Counted from the stretch's first letter, positions 1-9,380 are shown. The stretch: DNA of 64,000 nt from an uncultured Barnesiella sp. (GCA_944320015.1 CALUFO010000002.1:1-64000), one strand, 5' to 3'. Made by a program: numbers and translations. The notes: generated from the letters alone by a model not told the origin.

Positions 1-746
1 ATTGCCTCCTTGACGGTGTAGTATTCGGCCTTGCTCTCCTCTGCAGAGTTCTTCGAAAGGTCGAAGTGGAGTTTGGAGTAGAATATCTGCCCGTGTTCTT
101 TTTTCGAGGGGATATTGTTGCGGTAGACATGCGAACGGATGGCGACACGTGTCATGCCATATTTCTCCTGAATATCTTCGGGAGTGTACCATTCCGTCAG
201 GTCGGAGTCCACCTCATATTTGGCAAAGGCGGCATCAATATGTTTCTTGCTGTAATAGTTGAACTGGCGGATTCTCACTTTCGGGACCTTGTGCTGTCGT
301 GTATAAGTCCATACCCATTTGGCATTGACCTTATATTTCTGTGCAATCTCTTCGGCGGTGTAATACTCGGTGATGTCAAAGTCGTTTTTTGCTACCAGCC
401 GTTCATAAGGTTTGCTTTTGAGCATGAGTTCGATGTCGGCTTTCCGTATCAACGACATCTTTCCGCTGAGCCGGGATGCACGGAGTTTCTCTTCCTTTAC
501 CAGTTTGTAGATGTACTGGCGGCTTACACCCATCAGACGTGCTGCCTGCGAAAAAGTGAAGTATTCCTGCTTTTCCAGCGACGAGCGCAATTCCTGCATC
601 TCCTGCATATGGCGCAGCTCCATCTTCCGTTCCATCATGCGGTGTTTGTAACCTCGTTTCGAGCATTGCGGGCTGCAATAACAGGTTGTTGTTTTCTGTG
701 CGATGAACGGTTTTCCGCACCATTGACAAATTCTTTTTACTTCCAT
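1..746 (-). CDS. Tandem helix-turn-helix (excisionase-like) DNA-binding protein, 3' end outside window
   Basis: The frame is open from the ATG at 746 to the left edge (248 codons), so the C-terminus is missing. The N-terminus has a small zinc-ribbon-like cluster (C7, C10, C22, C24, C28), followed by a basic coiled segment. Then come repeated MerR/excisionase-type helix-turn-helix units: residues about 62-108 (YFTFSQAARLMGVSRQYIY), 128-175 (YYTAEEIAQKY), 187-232 (WYTPEDIQEKYGM) and the start of a fourth at 242 (YYTVKEA). Known relatives in Bacteroidetes lie beside tyrosine recombinases of integrative elements; that role is inferred here from its place next to the mnmE 3' end and from the repeats upstream of its start. 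It could instead be a resident regulator. The fold is clear, the exact function is not. Confidence 0.85.
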   Translation of the reverse strand, partial: MEVKRICQWCGKPFIAQKTTTCYCSPQCSKRGYKHRMMERKMELRHMQEMQELRSSLEKQEYFTFSQAARLMGVSRQYIYKLVKEEKLRASRLSGKMSLIRKADIELMLKSKPYERLVAKNDFDITEYYTAEEIAQKYKVNAKWVWTYTRQHKVPKVRIRQFNYYSKKHIDAAFAKYEVDSDLTEWYTPEDIQEKYGMTRVAIRSHVYRNNIPSKKEHGQIFYSKLHFDLSKNSAEESKAEYYTVKEA

Positions 747-795
747 ATTTTCGTCCTATTTTCTGCCATTTTACATGAATTTTAATTTCCCTTTT

Positions 796-877
796 TGTCA
801 ACACATGTAAACCATTGTCAACACACGTCAACTAATGCGTTACTGTGACATTTGGGTAAACCATGAATTTCTGTCAC
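796..877. promoter_or_regulatory. Direct repeats and inverted repeat upstream of the HTH gene
   Basis: Two copies of TGTCAACACAyGT lie at 796-808 and 816-828, exactly 20 bp apart, so they sit on the same helix face. Further on, GTGACA (845-850) is repeated inverted as TGTCAC (872-877). The arrangement resembles binding sites for an element-encoded regulator, or recombinase arm sites. The repeats are seen directly; the role is inferred. Confidence 0.5.
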
Positions 878-950
878 GGTAGAAATACGTATGAAAAATA
901 TGGATAAAAACCGTTACTTCCAAATACGGTCTGGAAAGTACATAAAAACA

Positions 951-975
951 AAAGTCGCTGATATACAGCGACTTT
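951..975. terminator. Bidirectional rho-independent terminator between mnmE and the HTH gene
   Basis: A perfect 10-bp stem (AAAGTCGCTG / CAGCGACTTT) encloses the 5-nt loop ATATA. A-rich and T-rich flanks allow it to work for mnmE on the minus strand. Confidence 0.85.
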
Positions 976-1013
976 ATTCTAAATGGTTATAGTTGGTTAT
1001 GGCTGTTTACAAG

Positions 1014-1040
1014 CCGTTACTTGCCGATGCAAAACTTGGA
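1014..1040 (-). other. Candidate attachment site at the mnmE 3' end
   Basis: The last codons of mnmE resemble the trmE/thdF 3' sequence that SGI1-type islands use for integration in other phyla. The 9-mer CCGTTACTT spanning the stop codon (1014-1022) recurs at 911-919, on the far side of the terminator, with only partial matching beyond it. This fits an attachment-site remnant but is too short to be certain. Confidence 0.3.
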
Positions 1041-2441
1041 GAAGATGGAGCCGAGGATTTCGTCGGTTGAGATTTGGCCGGTGATTTCGCCGAGGTAGTG
1101 CATACACTCGCGAATGTCTTGGGAGATGAAGTCGCCCGAGAGGCCGGATTGGAGGCCGTCGAGGGTGCGTTGTATGGCGTCGTGGGCGTGCATGAGGGCT
1201 TCGTAGTGGCGCGCGTTGGTGACAATGACGTCGTTTTCGGCTGTATTCGATAGGTTTACGGTGTCGGTAAGTCGTTTTTCAAGGGCGTCGATGTTTTGGT
1301 TGTGCGAGGCCGAGAGGAAGATGAGCGATGCACCGGGTGTCTCTTGGGTGAGCCGGTTGTATAGGTTGGTGAGTTGTTGCCGGGTGGCGTCGTTGATTTT
1401 ATCGATTTTGTTGAAGGCGATGATGAGGTGCTTGTCGCGGCAGCGGGGGAGTATTTTGGCCGATAGGGTTTCGATTTCTTGTGGTGCGTGTGTGGCGTCG
1501 ATGAGCCAGATGACGATTGTGGCTTGGTCGAGTTTTTGGTAGGTGCGTTCGATTCCCATGCTTTCGATGGTGTCGTGGGTTTCACGGATGCCGGCGGTGT
1601 CGATGAACCGGAAAGTGATGCCTTGTAGTACGACGGTGTCTTCAATGACGTCGCGGGTGGTGCCGTGTATGTCCGAGACGAGGGCGCGTTCTTCTTTGAC
1701 GAGGCGGTTGAGCAGGGTCGATTTGCCGGCGTTGGTTTCGCCGATGATGGCAGTGGGGATACCGTTTTTGAGGGCGTTGCCGAGGCTGAACGAGTCGGAG
1801 AGCCGCTTGATGACATGTTCGATTTCTTGGGCTAATTCGGTGAGTTTCTTACGGTCGGCAAATTCCACTTCTTCTTCGCTGAAATCGAGTTCGAGCTCGA
1901 CGAGTGAAACGAAGGTGAGCAGTTGTTCGCGCAGGTGGGCCAGTTCGCGGCTGAATCCGCCTCGCATTTGTTGCATGGCCAGTCGGTGCGAAGCGGCCGA
2001 GGTGGAGGCGATGAGGTCGGCCACGGCTTCGGCTTGCGAGAGGTCGAGTTTCCCGTTGGTGAAGGCGCGCCGGGTAAATTCGCCGGGTTGTGCCAGTCGG
2101 CAGCCTTTCCGCAGGAGCAGGGCGATGATTTGTTGCTGTATGTAGGTGGAGCCGTGGCAGGATATTTCGATGGTCGTTTCGCCGGTGAATGAGTGGGGTG
2201 CTACGAATAAAGTGGCGATAACGTCGTCGATGGGGTGGTTGTCGTCGTCGACAATGCTTCCGTAGTGAGTGGTATTGGGTTTTGCGTCGGAGAGTTTTTT
2301 GTCGTTTGCGGCGTGGAATATGCGGTCGGTAATTTCGACCGATTCGGGGCCGCTGATGCGAATGACGGCGATGCCGCCCCGGCCGGGGGCGGTAGAAATG
2401 GCGCAGATGGTATCTTGCGGGGTGTTCAGTTCAAATTCCAT
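1017..2441 (-). CDS. mnmE: tRNA uridine-5-carboxymethylaminomethyl(34) synthesis GTPase MnmE
   Basis: MnmE works with MnmG (GidA) to modify wobble uridine 34 of tRNAs in the cytoplasm. The protein has the usual size (474 aa). The N-terminal folate-binding domain starts with DTICAISTAPGRGGIAVIRI. The inserted G domain shows G1 GETNAGKST (about 234-242), TTRD (261), DTAG (281) and NKID (about 345). The C-terminus is the diagnostic CIGK, whose Cys is needed for activity. The start ATG overlaps the end of the upstream nuclease gene by 16 bp, so the two are probably co-transcribed. Its 3' end may be the attachment site of the adjacent element. Confidence 0.97.
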   Translation of the reverse strand: MEFELNTPQDTICAISTAPGRGGIAVIRISGPESVEITDRIFHAANDKKLSDAKPNTTHYGSIVDDDNHPIDDVIATLFVAPHSFTGETTIEISCHGSTYIQQQIIALLLRKGCRLAQPGEFTRRAFTNGKLDLSQAEAVADLIASTSAASHRLAMQQMRGGFSRELAHLREQLLTFVSLVELELDFSEEEVEFADRKKLTELAQEIEHVIKRLSDSFSLGNALKNGIPTAIIGETNAGKSTLLNRLVKEERALVSDIHGTTRDVIEDTVVLQGITFRFIDTAGIRETHDTIESMGIERTYQKLDQATIVIWLIDATHAPQEIETLSAKILPRCRDKHLIIAFNKIDKINDATRQQLTNLYNRLTQETPGASLIFLSASHNQNIDALEKRLTDTVNLSNTAENDVIVTNARHYEALMHAHDAIQRTLDGLQSGLSGDFISQDIRECMHYLGEITGQISTDEILGSIFSKFCIGK

Positions 2442-3283
2442 AATTCGAGTGACGTGTTGCTTTCTATGAGGGTTTCTATGCTGTCGGGGATATGGTGGAA
2501 GAAGTCTATCCCGGTGATTGTTTCTATGCTGTCGATGGTGACGGCCAATGCGCCGAGCGGGGGTTGGTTGTCGTTGTTTTCAAAGAGGAATGCGATGCCC
2601 CGAGGTTGCTCGGTGTAGGGGGCGGCAATGACTTTGAAGAATTGGTCGGGAACCGCTACACGGTGTTGCCCGATGTGTTTTCTCGACGAGTCGACAATGG
2701 GGCCGCAGGTGATGAGCAGGGCGCTGTCGCAACGGGCCCACTGGCGTATCTCTTCTTCGAGTTCCTTCCAGCGGCCTCGGTTCAGTCCGGGGTTTTGCGG
2801 GCAGATGTTAGAGAGCAGGAACGATTCTTTCATTGCTGTTTCACTCCATTTCATGTCGGCAGCGGGAGCCATGTGTCCCCGGTCATATCCGCTGCGGGTG
2901 TAATCCCGGGTGTCGGCGGGGGTACCTGTGGCGTCGTGGTCGGTGATAAATCGGTTGGTGCGTGCGGCCGAGCCTTGCAGTTCGCTGCGCAGCAGTTCGT
3001 AGCTCACCCAGTTGGGTTGTTTCCATTGGGGGTTGTACGATACGATGTATCCCGTCCGGCGCAATATTTGTTCGGGGCGGTCGGCGGGGGAGTGAGCCAT
3101 TTCGGCATCGGGTATATGGCGAAGATTGTATGTGGCGGTTGGGGAAAGAGGCGTGTTTTGTCCGCTTCGTTTCATCTGCCATAGGCCGCAGCCGATCAGC
3201 AGCAATAGCAGCAAGAAGGCTGGTATGATACTTTTCCCCGATGATTTTTTTCTCTTTTTTCTCTTTTTGGCCATACGTTCCAC
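2426..3283 (-). CDS. Membrane-anchored DNA/RNA non-specific endonuclease (NucA family)
   Basis: A lysine-rich N-terminus (about 5-17) precedes one hydrophobic segment (about 19-33, IIPAFLLLLLLIGCG), suggesting an inner-membrane anchor with the catalytic domain outside the cytoplasm. The catalytic signature DRGHMAPAADM is at about 134-144, with His137 as general base. The metal-binding region NICPQNPGLNRGRW follows at about 158-171. These define the beta-beta-alpha metal (NucA/EndA) superfamily, which cuts DNA and RNA with Mg or Mn. A second Met at residue 4 is an alternative start. The gene leads into mnmE with a 16-bp overlap. The role (nutrient scavenging or DNA turnover) is not shown by the sequence. 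Confidence 0.92.
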   Translation of the reverse strand: MERMAKKRKKRKKSSGKSIIPAFLLLLLLIGCGLWQMKRSGQNTPLSPTATYNLRHIPDAEMAHSPADRPEQILRRTGYIVSYNPQWKQPNWVSYELLRSELQGSAARTNRFITDHDATGTPADTRDYTRSGYDRGHMAPAADMKWSETAMKESFLLSNICPQNPGLNRGRWKELEEEIRQWARCDSALLITCGPIVDSSRKHIGQHRVAVPDQFFKVIAAPYTEQPRGIAFLFENNDNQPPLGALAVTIDSIETITGIDFFHHIPDSIETLIESNTSLELWNLN

Positions 3284-3322
3284 TTTTGAATGCGGTAGTG
3301 CAAATGTAAGAAAAAAATTTTT

Positions 3323-3330
3323 TACCTTTG
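3323..3330 (+). promoter_or_regulatory. Bacteroidetes -7 element upstream of pepT
   Basis: TACCTTTG matches the TAnnTTTG element and lies 65 bp before the pepT start. No good TTTG is seen at -33. A divergent TACATTTG on the other strand (3301-3308) could serve the nuclease gene. Confidence 0.45.
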
Positions 3331-3394
3331 TTCGTCGGTTGGATAATACGTCGACTTGAATTTGAAAGTAGAAAAACTATAAAAAACAGATACG

Positions 3395-4615
3395 ATGAAT
3401 TTAGTAGATCGCTTCCTTCATTATGTAAGTTTCGACACGCAGTCGGACGAACTTACCAATATGACGCCCAGCACACCGGGGCAGATGTTGTTTGCTCAGG
3501 CTTTGGCCGAGGAGTTGAAACAGATTGGCCTCACCGAGGTGACTCTCGACGAGAATGGGTATCTCATGGCCTCGTTGCCTGCCAATACCGATAAAGAGCT
3601 GCCAGTGGTAGGATTTATCGCACACCTCGACACGAGTCCCGATATGTCGGGGCGTCATGTCTCGCCTCGTATCGTGAAGAATTACGACGGGCGCGATATC
3701 GTGCTGTGCGCCGAAGAGAATGTGGTGTTGCGTCCCGCCGAGTTTCCCGAGTTGCATCATTATGTGGGGCAAGACCTCATTGTGACCAATGGAAAAACGT
3801 TGTTGGGTGCCGACGACAAGGCCGGTATCGCCGAGATTGTCACGGCTATGGAGTACCTGTTGCAACACCCCGAAATCAAGCATGGCAAAATACGGGTCGC
3901 TTTCAATCCCGACGAGGAGATTGGCAAGGGGGCTCACAAATTCGATGTCGAAGCGTTTGGCGCCGATTGGGCTTATACGATGGACGGCGGCGAGATAGGC
4001 GAGTTGGAGTATGAGAATTTCAACGCCGCCGTGGCTCGGATTACCTTCAAGGGGCGCAATGTCCACCCGGGATATGCCAAGCACAAGATGATCAATTCGA
4101 TACGAATCGCCAACCAATATGCTATCATGTTGCCCCGCTGGGAGACTCCCGAGCATACCGAGGGCTACGAAGGATTCTATCACCTTATTTCGTTCGAGGG
4201 CAATGTGGAGCAAACCGTATTGACCTACATTATCCGGGATCACGATCGTGACCGTTTCGAGCGTCGCAAAAAAGAGTTGGAGCATTTGACCCGCAAAATC
4301 AACAACGAGTTCCCCGACTGTGCCAGTATCGAGATAAACGACCAGTATTACAACATGCGTGAAAAGGTCGAGCCGGTGATGCACATCGTCGATCTCGTGT
4401 CGGAGGCTATGCGTGCCGTCGATATTGTGCCCCAAGTGAAACCCGTGCGGGGCGGAACCGATGGCGCCCAACTGTCGTTCAAAGGCTTGCCTTGCCCCAA
4501 TATCTTTGCCGGCGGGCTCAACTTCCACGGACGCTATGAGTTTGTGCCCATACAGTCTATGGAAAAAGCCACCGAGGTGATTGTGCAAATCGCCAAAATG
4601 GTCGCCGAGAAATAA
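3395..4615 (+). CDS. pepT: Peptidase T (tripeptide aminopeptidase)
   Basis: A 406-aa M20-family metallopeptidase that removes N-terminal residues from tripeptides in the cytoplasm. Di-zinc ligands are visible: HLDT (about 77-80), GADDKAG (138-144), NPDEEIG (catalytic Glu and ligand, about 171-177), YTMDGG (about 195) and the late NFHGRYE. The substrate-site segment [12 protein letters not shown] is typical of PepT and separates it from other M20 enzymes. Length agrees with the family. It is followed by a terminator, so it is probably monocistronic. Confidence 0.97.
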   Translation: MNLVDRFLHYVSFDTQSDELTNMTPSTPGQMLFAQALAEELKQIGLTEVTLDENGYLMASLPANTDKELPVVGFIAHLDTSPDMSGRHVSPRIVKNYDGRDIVLCAEENVVLRPAEFPELHHYVGQDLIVTNGKTLLGADDKAGIAEIVTAMEYLLQHPEIKHGKIRVAFNPDEEIGKGAHKFDVEAFGADWAYTMDGGEIGELEYENFNAAVARITFKGRNVHPGYAKHKMINSIRIANQYAIMLPRWETPEHTEGYEGFYHLISFEGNVEQTVLTYIIRDHDRDRFERRKKELEHLTRKINNEFPDCASIEINDQYYNMREKVEPVMHIVDLVSEAMRAVDIVPQVKPVRGGTDGAQLSFKGLPCPNIFAGGLNFHGRYEFVPIQSMEKATEVIVQIAKMVAEK

Positions 4616-4635
4616 AAATCTATTATCGAGATAGA

Positions 4636-4676
4636 ACAGATGGGCCGAACGGTAGCCGGCCTGTCTTTTCTTTTTT
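4636..4676 (+). terminator. Terminator after pepT
   Basis: The stem ACAG..GGCCG / CGGCC.TGT is followed by CTTTTCTTTTTTT. It lies between pepT and miaA and argues against an upstream start for miaA at 4640. Confidence 0.7.
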
Positions 4677-4690
4677 TAGGAGATGCGTTT

Positions 4691-5596
4691 ATGCCGGGAA
4701 CTTTGATTGTCCTTACCGGGCCTACTGGAGTGGGTAAGACCGAGCTCAGCCTGCAACTGGCCGAGCACTACGGGTGTCCCATCGTGTCGGCCGACAGCCG
4801 ACAGTTCTACCGCGACATACCCATTGGCACAGCGGCGCCCACGGCCGGGCAGTTGGCTCGTGTCAAGCACTATTTTGTGGGGCAGTTGGCGTTAACCGAT
4901 TATTACAGCGCTTCGTGTTACGAGAACGATGTGCTCGCACTTCTCTCTACGCTATTCGACACCCACGATTATGTGTTGCTCACCGGCGGTTCCATGATGT
5001 ATATCGATGCCGTGTGCAAAGGTATCGACGAGATTCCAACCATTACTGACGAGGTACGCCGCGAGGTCGTGGCGTATTACGAACGAATGGGGCTCGAAGC
5101 CTTGTGTGAGGAACTTAAAATTCTCGACCCGGTTTACTACGACGAGGTCGACTTGAAAAATCACAAACGGGTGATTCATGCCATCGAGATTTGCAGGCAG
5201 ACGGGCGGACGATATAGCGACTTGCGCACCCGGCAGGTGAAACAGCGCCCCTTCGGCATCGTGAAAATCGGCCTAATTCGTCCCCGGGAGGAACTTTTCG
5301 AGCGCATAGCCCGCCGCACCGGGCAGATGATAGCCGACGGCTTGATCGAAGAAGCTCGCCGGGTCTATCCTTTCAGGCATCTCAATTCGCTCAATACGGT
5401 GGGTTATAAAGAACTGTTTGCCTATTTCGACGGAAAAATGTCGCTCGACGAGGCGGTGGAGAAAATCAAACGCAATACCCGGGTCTATTCCAAAAAACAA
5501 GTCACATGGTATAAAAAGGACCCCGATATGCGTTGGTTTTCGCCTGACGATAAGGCGGCGATTATCGATTATATCGACGAGAAATCCGTTTCGTGA
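4691..5596 (+). CDS. miaA: tRNA dimethylallyltransferase MiaA
   Basis: MiaA adds a dimethylallyl group to N6 of adenosine 37 in tRNAs reading codons that start with U. The 301-aa protein begins [20 protein letters not shown], with a P-loop (GPTGVGKT). The [17 protein letters not shown] region, the LTGGSMMYI motif and a C-terminal NTVGYKELF / [10 protein letters not shown] block are all typical. I chose the ATG at 4691 rather than the in-frame ATG at 4640, because the earlier segment overlaps the pepT terminator and has no family similarity. Confidence 0.96.
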   Translation: MPGTLIVLTGPTGVGKTELSLQLAEHYGCPIVSADSRQFYRDIPIGTAAPTAGQLARVKHYFVGQLALTDYYSASCYENDVLALLSTLFDTHDYVLLTGGSMMYIDAVCKGIDEIPTITDEVRREVVAYYERMGLEALCEELKILDPVYYDEVDLKNHKRVIHAIEICRQTGGRYSDLRTRQVKQRPFGIVKIGLIRPREELFERIARRTGQMIADGLIEEARRVYPFRHLNSLNTVGYKELFAYFDGKMSLDEAVEKIKRNTRVYSKKQVTWYKKDPDMRWFSPDDKAAIIDYIDEKSVS

Positions 5597-5681
5597 AAGA
5601 CTACGGCGATGTTGTTTATGCGGATTCTTAGATCGTCTGTCGAATGGTATATTAGGATACAGGATTTATATCTATAAAGCT

Positions 5682-5942
5682 ATGAGAATATTGAAGCCTT
5701 TTATGTCGCTAATTGTTATCGGTGTTTTATATTCCTGCGCCGCTGTTCCTTTGCAGACTTATCGTAATGGCTATATCATGGATAAGGATAATGTAGTTGT
5801 CGGGTACTATTCGAATGGGTATGTCCTCGATTTGGAAAAGAATGTCATCGGATACTATGCAAACGGGTATATCTACGATACTCGCCATGAAGTTATAGGA
5901 AATTATGTAAATGGATATATAAAGAACCTGAAATTAAAATAG
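5682..5942 (+). CDS. Small lipoprotein with 16-residue tandem repeats
   Basis: An 86-aa protein: a short hydrophobic N-terminus (MRILKPFMSLIVIGVLYSCAA) with a lipobox-like LYSC, then repeats of 16 residues. The units are TYRNGYIMDKDNVVVG, YYSNGYVLDLEKNVIG, YYANGYIYDTRHEVIG and a final partial NYVNGYIKNLKLK. The pattern xYxNGY-hydrophobic-xDxxxxVIG suggests stacked beta-hairpins on the cell surface or in the periplasm. I do not recognise a function. The ATG at 5682 starts the signal peptide; the open frame extends upstream to 5418 only as an overlap with miaA. The gene is flanked by miaA and the convergent CapA-like gene. Confidence 0.8.
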   Translation: MRILKPFMSLIVIGVLYSCAAVPLQTYRNGYIMDKDNVVVGYYSNGYVLDLEKNVIGYYANGYIYDTRHEVIGNYVNGYIKNLKLK

Positions 5943-5964
5943 ATCTGATGTAAATTTTACGTTC

Positions 5965-7062
5965 TTATTTATTTGAAGTTGGGTTCACGGGTTCTATCTG
6001 GTATTCCGTTATACCTTTGTTGTATTGCGAGAATATCTCGCGGGCTTTTTGCAGGAAGCCTTTCAGATGAGGCCGATAGGGGTGGTTCTGCCACTCTTGT
6101 TCGGCCGGGACGACTTTGAAGTTTTCTCCTTTGCCGGTGGGTCGTCGGGTATAAACCAACGTGTATTGGGGCGATTGCAGGACGATGCGGTTCTGCTTGT
6201 CTCGCCGCGCGGTGACTTTTACCATTGCGCCGCCCACGGTGTCGCGGGTTTTCATGTTGGAGATAAAATTCCCCAGCGAATAAACTACCAGCGCCCGGGG
6301 ATTGCCTTGTGGGTCGTATCGCAGTTCCATGGGTTGAATCACATGCGGGTGGGTGCCGATAACCAGTTGTACACCCTCGTTGACCAACAGGTCGGCCAAC
6401 TCCTTTTGCCGCTTATTGGGCAGCAGTTGGTATTCGTCGCCCCAATGCAGGCAGGCGACAATCAGCTCTGCGTTCAACGCTTTGGCTCGGTGTATGTCTT
6501 TTTTGATTTTTGTCGAGTCGATGTAGTTGACGACGAAGGGAAGGGTGGGGGAGAATCCGTTTGTCCCGTAGGTGTAGTTGAGAAAAGCGATGCGAATACC
6601 ATTCACTTGAACCATGAGCGGGTGAGACCGCTCGCTCGATTCGGTCGATACATATGTGCCGACGTGGCCGGCGCCTATCGAGTCGAGCAGGTGCAAGGTG
6701 CGTCGCGCTCCTCGGGTATATCGGTCGAGGCAGTGGTTGTTGGCGGTAAGAAAGAGGTCGAACCCCGCTTTTTGCAGGGCAATGGGAAATTCGTCGGGAG
6801 CCGAGAAACAAGGATAGCCCATGTAGGGCACTCCACCGGTGGGGACTTCCAGATTGACAATGGCATAGTCGGCCCCGGCAACCTCATGGGCGATTGCTTC
6901 GAAGCAAGCCGAATAGTCGTAGCCGTCACCCGCTCGAGCCGCGTCGATTTGGGCTTTGTGCTGCATGGCGTCGCCCGCGAAAAGCAGGGAAACTTCGGCA
7001 GGTGGAACTGCCGGAGCTTGCCCTAACAGGAGCGGTGCCAAAAATAGAAAGAGCCCCCACAT
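5965..7062 (-). CDS. CapA-family metallophosphatase-like protein (PgsA/CapA domain)
   Basis: A 365-aa exported protein: N-terminal signal sequence (MWGLFLFLAPLLLGQAPA), then a calcineurin-like fold of the CapA/PgsA type. Visible motifs are LLFAGDAMQHKAQID (metal ligand Asp), NLEVPTGG, NNHCLDRY.RG, ACLHWGDEY and GTHPHVIQPME. Homologues occur in poly-gamma-glutamate capsule loci, but also alone in many Bacteroidetes with no capsule gene nearby, as here, so capsule synthesis should not be assumed. It begins 7 bp after folD and is probably in the same operon. The substrate is unknown. Confidence 0.9.
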   Translation of the reverse strand: MWGLFLFLAPLLLGQAPAVPPAEVSLLFAGDAMQHKAQIDAARAGDGYDYSACFEAIAHEVAGADYAIVNLEVPTGGVPYMGYPCFSAPDEFPIALQKAGFDLFLTANNHCLDRYTRGARRTLHLLDSIGAGHVGTYVSTESSERSHPLMVQVNGIRIAFLNYTYGTNGFSPTLPFVVNYIDSTKIKKDIHRAKALNAELIVACLHWGDEYQLLPNKRQKELADLLVNEGVQLVIGTHPHVIQPMELRYDPQGNPRALVVYSLGNFISNMKTRDTVGGAMVKVTARRDKQNRIVLQSPQYTLVYTRRPTGKGENFKVVPAEQEWQNHPYRPHLKGFLQKAREIFSQYNKGITEYQIEPVNPTSNK

Positions 7063-7068
7063 GGCCGC

Positions 7069-7950
7069 TTATCGATAAATGGCTTTTTTACCGGCCAGCA
7101 GCGTGTTGCGCATGAGCGAGACGATAGTCATGGGGCCTACACCGCCGGGAACGGGGGTGATGAACGAGCAGCGGGGTGCCACCTCGTCGAATTTCACATC
7201 GCCGGTGAGTTTGAATCCCGATTTTTTCGAAGCGTCGGGTACACGGGTGGTACCTACGTCGATGATTACGGCCCCCTCTTTCACCATGTCGGCGGTCACA
7301 AATTCGGGCGAGCCGAGGGCGGCGATGATGATGTCGGCTGTGCGGCATATCTCTTTGATATTGGGCGTTGCACTGTGGCACACGGTTACGGTGGCGTTTC
7401 CCGGATAGGCTTTCTGCATCATGAGCGTGGCCACCGGTTTCCCCACGATGTTGCTGCGGCCCAGCACCACACAATGTTTCCCTTTGGTCTCGATTTCATA
7501 GCGAGCCAGCAGTTCCATGATACCGGCCGGCGTGGCCGATACGAAGCAGGGCAGGCCTATCGACATGCGCCCCACGTTTACCGGGTGGAAGCCGTCCACG
7601 TCTTTGCGGTAGTCGATAGCCTCGATTACCTTTTGCTCCGAGATGTGTTTGGGTAAAGGCAATTGCACGATAAACCCGTCGATGTCGGGGTCGTTGTTCA
7701 GCTCGTCCACTTTGCGTAAAAGCTCGTCTTCGGTAACATCGCTTTCATAGCGTACGAGCGTCGATTTGAATCCGCACTGTTCGCAGGCTTTTACCTTGTG
7801 GGCCACATAAGTTTCGCTGCCGCCGTCGTGCCCTACCAGCACGGCCGCCAGATGAGGCCGTTTGCCGCCGGCGTTGCAGATTGTTTCTACCTCTTGGGCG
7901 ATTTCTTGTTTAATGCGGTCGGCCACCGCTTTTCCGTCGATTAGTTGCAT
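7069..7950 (-). CDS. folD: Bifunctional methylenetetrahydrofolate dehydrogenase / methenyltetrahydrofolate cyclohydrolase FolD
   Basis: FolD interconverts 5,10-methylene-, methenyl- and 10-formyl-tetrahydrofolate for purine and one-carbon metabolism. The 293-aa protein has the active-site region [17 protein letters not shown] (catalytic Lys), QLPLPKHI, the dinucleotide-binding [11 protein letters not shown] and the C-terminal [11 protein letters not shown], all diagnostic. Length matches the family. It sits after ffh on the same strand, separated by a strong hairpin, and runs straight into the CapA-like gene. Confidence 0.98.
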   Translation of the reverse strand: MQLIDGKAVADRIKQEIAQEVETICNAGGKRPHLAAVLVGHDGGSETYVAHKVKACEQCGFKSTLVRYESDVTEDELLRKVDELNNDPDIDGFIVQLPLPKHISEQKVIEAIDYRKDVDGFHPVNVGRMSIGLPCFVSATPAGIMELLARYEIETKGKHCVVLGRSNIVGKPVATLMMQKAYPGNATVTVCHSATPNIKEICRTADIIIAALGSPEFVTADMVKEGAVIIDVGTTRVPDASKKSGFKLTGDVKFDEVAPRCSFITPVPGGVGPMTIVSLMRNTLLAGKKAIYR

Positions 7951-7968
7951 AGTTTTGGTGGGTATAAA

Positions 7969-8039
7969 AAACTGCCGGACACACTCTCTATTTGCCTCGG
8001 GGCAATCGGTTTTTTGGGGGAGAGTATATCCGGCAGTTT
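7969..8039 (-). terminator. Two-tier hairpin terminator after ffh
   Basis: An 11-bp perfect outer stem (AAACTGCCGGA / TCCGGCAGTTT) encloses a second small stem TTGCC-tcgg-GGCAA. It lies between the ffh stop and the folD start. On the minus strand the descending arm ends in a short T run, so termination after ffh is likely. Confidence 0.75.
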
Positions 8040-8057
8040 CATGGTTGATATTAAATT

Positions 8058-9380
8058 TTATTTCCGTTTAAATCCTTTCATCATGGCTCCTTTGTTCTGG
8101 GTCACCATTCGCATCATTTTGCGGGTTTGGTCAAACTGTTTGATGAGCCGGTTGACTTCCTGTATCGAGGTGCCGCTTCCCACGGCGATACGTTGTCGGC
8201 GGCTTCCGTTGAGCAACTCGGGGTTGCTTCGTTCTTTGGGTGTCATGGAGTAGATAATGGCTTCGATGCTTTTGAAAGCGTTGTCGTCGATGTCCATATC
8301 CTTAATGGCTTTGCCCACACCTGGAATCATCGAAGCCAAGTCTTTGAGATTACCCATTTTCTTGATTTGGTGTATTTGGCTGAGGAAGTCGTTGAAGTCG
8401 AATTGGTTTTTGGCAATCTTCTTTTGCAGGCGTTTGGCTTCTTCTTCGTCGTATTGCTCTTGTGCCCGTTCCACCAGCGAAACGATGTCGCCCATGCCCA
8501 AGATACGGTCGGCCATACGGGCGGGGTGGAAGTAGTCGATAGCTTCGAGTTTCTCGCCGGTACCGATAAATTTGATAGGTTTGTCGACTACCGTGCGAAT
8601 CGAGAGGGCGGCACCGCCACGGGTGTCACCGTCGAGTTTGGTCAGTACCACACCGTTGAAGTCGAGCCGGTCGTTAAACTCTTTGGCGGTGTTTACGGCG
8701 TCCTGACCCGTCATGGCGTCGACCACGAACAGGATTTCGGTAGGATTTATTTTCTTCTTGATAGCTTCGATTTCGTCCATCATCTGTTCGTCGATAGCCA
8801 AGCGGCCGGCGGTATCGACGATAACCAAGTCGAGGTGGTTCTCTTTGGCATATTTCACGGCGTTGGCGGCGATGCTCACGGGGTCCTTGCTACCTTCTTC
8901 GGTATAGACGGGCACCTCGATTTGCTCACCCAGCACTTTCAATTGCTCGATAGCGGCGGGACGATACACGTCGCAGGCTACCAGCAAGGGGCGTTTGGCT
9001 TTTTTCGATTTCAACATTTTGGCCAGCTTGCCCGAGAATGTGGTCTTACCCGAACCTTGCAGACCCGACATGAGAATTATCGAGGGGTTTTGCGACAGGT
9101 TGATGTCGGCTGTTTCGCCGCCCATCAAAGTCGCCAGTTCGTCGTGGACGATTTTCACCATCAATTGTCCCGGCTTCACGGCAGTGAGCACGTTTTGTCC
9201 CAGCGCTTTGGCCTTTACGGTATCGGTAAATTGCTTGGCCACTTTGTAGTTGACGTCGGCGTCGAGCAAGGCGCGGCGCACGTCTTTCAAGGTCTCGGCC
9301 ACGTTTATTTCGGTGATTTTGCCTTCACCTTTCAATATTTTAAAAGACCGTTCGAGTCTTTCACTAAGGTTTTCAAACAT
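8058..9380 (-). CDS. ffh: Signal recognition particle protein Ffh
   Basis: The 440-aa SRP54 subunit binds 4.5S RNA and signal peptides of nascent membrane and secreted proteins and docks with FtsY. It has the N-terminal helical domain ([13 protein letters not shown]). The NG GTPase domain shows [28 protein letters not shown] and [12 protein letters not shown] methionine-rich M domain follows with [19 protein letters not shown] and a C-terminal [19 protein letters not shown]. All motifs are intact and length is normal. Confidence 0.98.
   Translation of the reverse strand: MFENLSERLERSFKILKGEGKITEINVAETLKDVRRALLDADVNYKVAKQFTDTVKAKALGQNVLTAVKPGQLMVKIVHDELATLMGGETADINLSQNPSIILMSGLQGSGKTTFSGKLAKMLKSKKAKRPLLVACDVYRPAAIEQLKVLGEQIEVPVYTEEGSKDPVSIAANAVKYAKENHLDLVIVDTAGRLAIDEQMMDEIEAIKKKINPTEILFVVDAMTGQDAVNTAKEFNDRLDFNGVVLTKLDGDTRGGAALSIRTVVDKPIKFIGTGEKLEAIDYFHPARMADRILGMGDIVSLVERAQEQYDEEEAKRLQKKIAKNQFDFNDFLSQIHQIKKMGNLKDLASMIPGVGKAIKDMDIDDNAFKSIEAIIYSMTPKERSNPELLNGSRRQRIAVGSGTSIQEVNRLIKQFDQTRKMMRMVTQNKGAMMKGFKRK

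Noticed and set aside
66..785. 239-aa open frame on the plus strand
   Set aside because: It is the antisense of the tandem-HTH gene, whose minus-strand translation has clear repeated HTH motifs.
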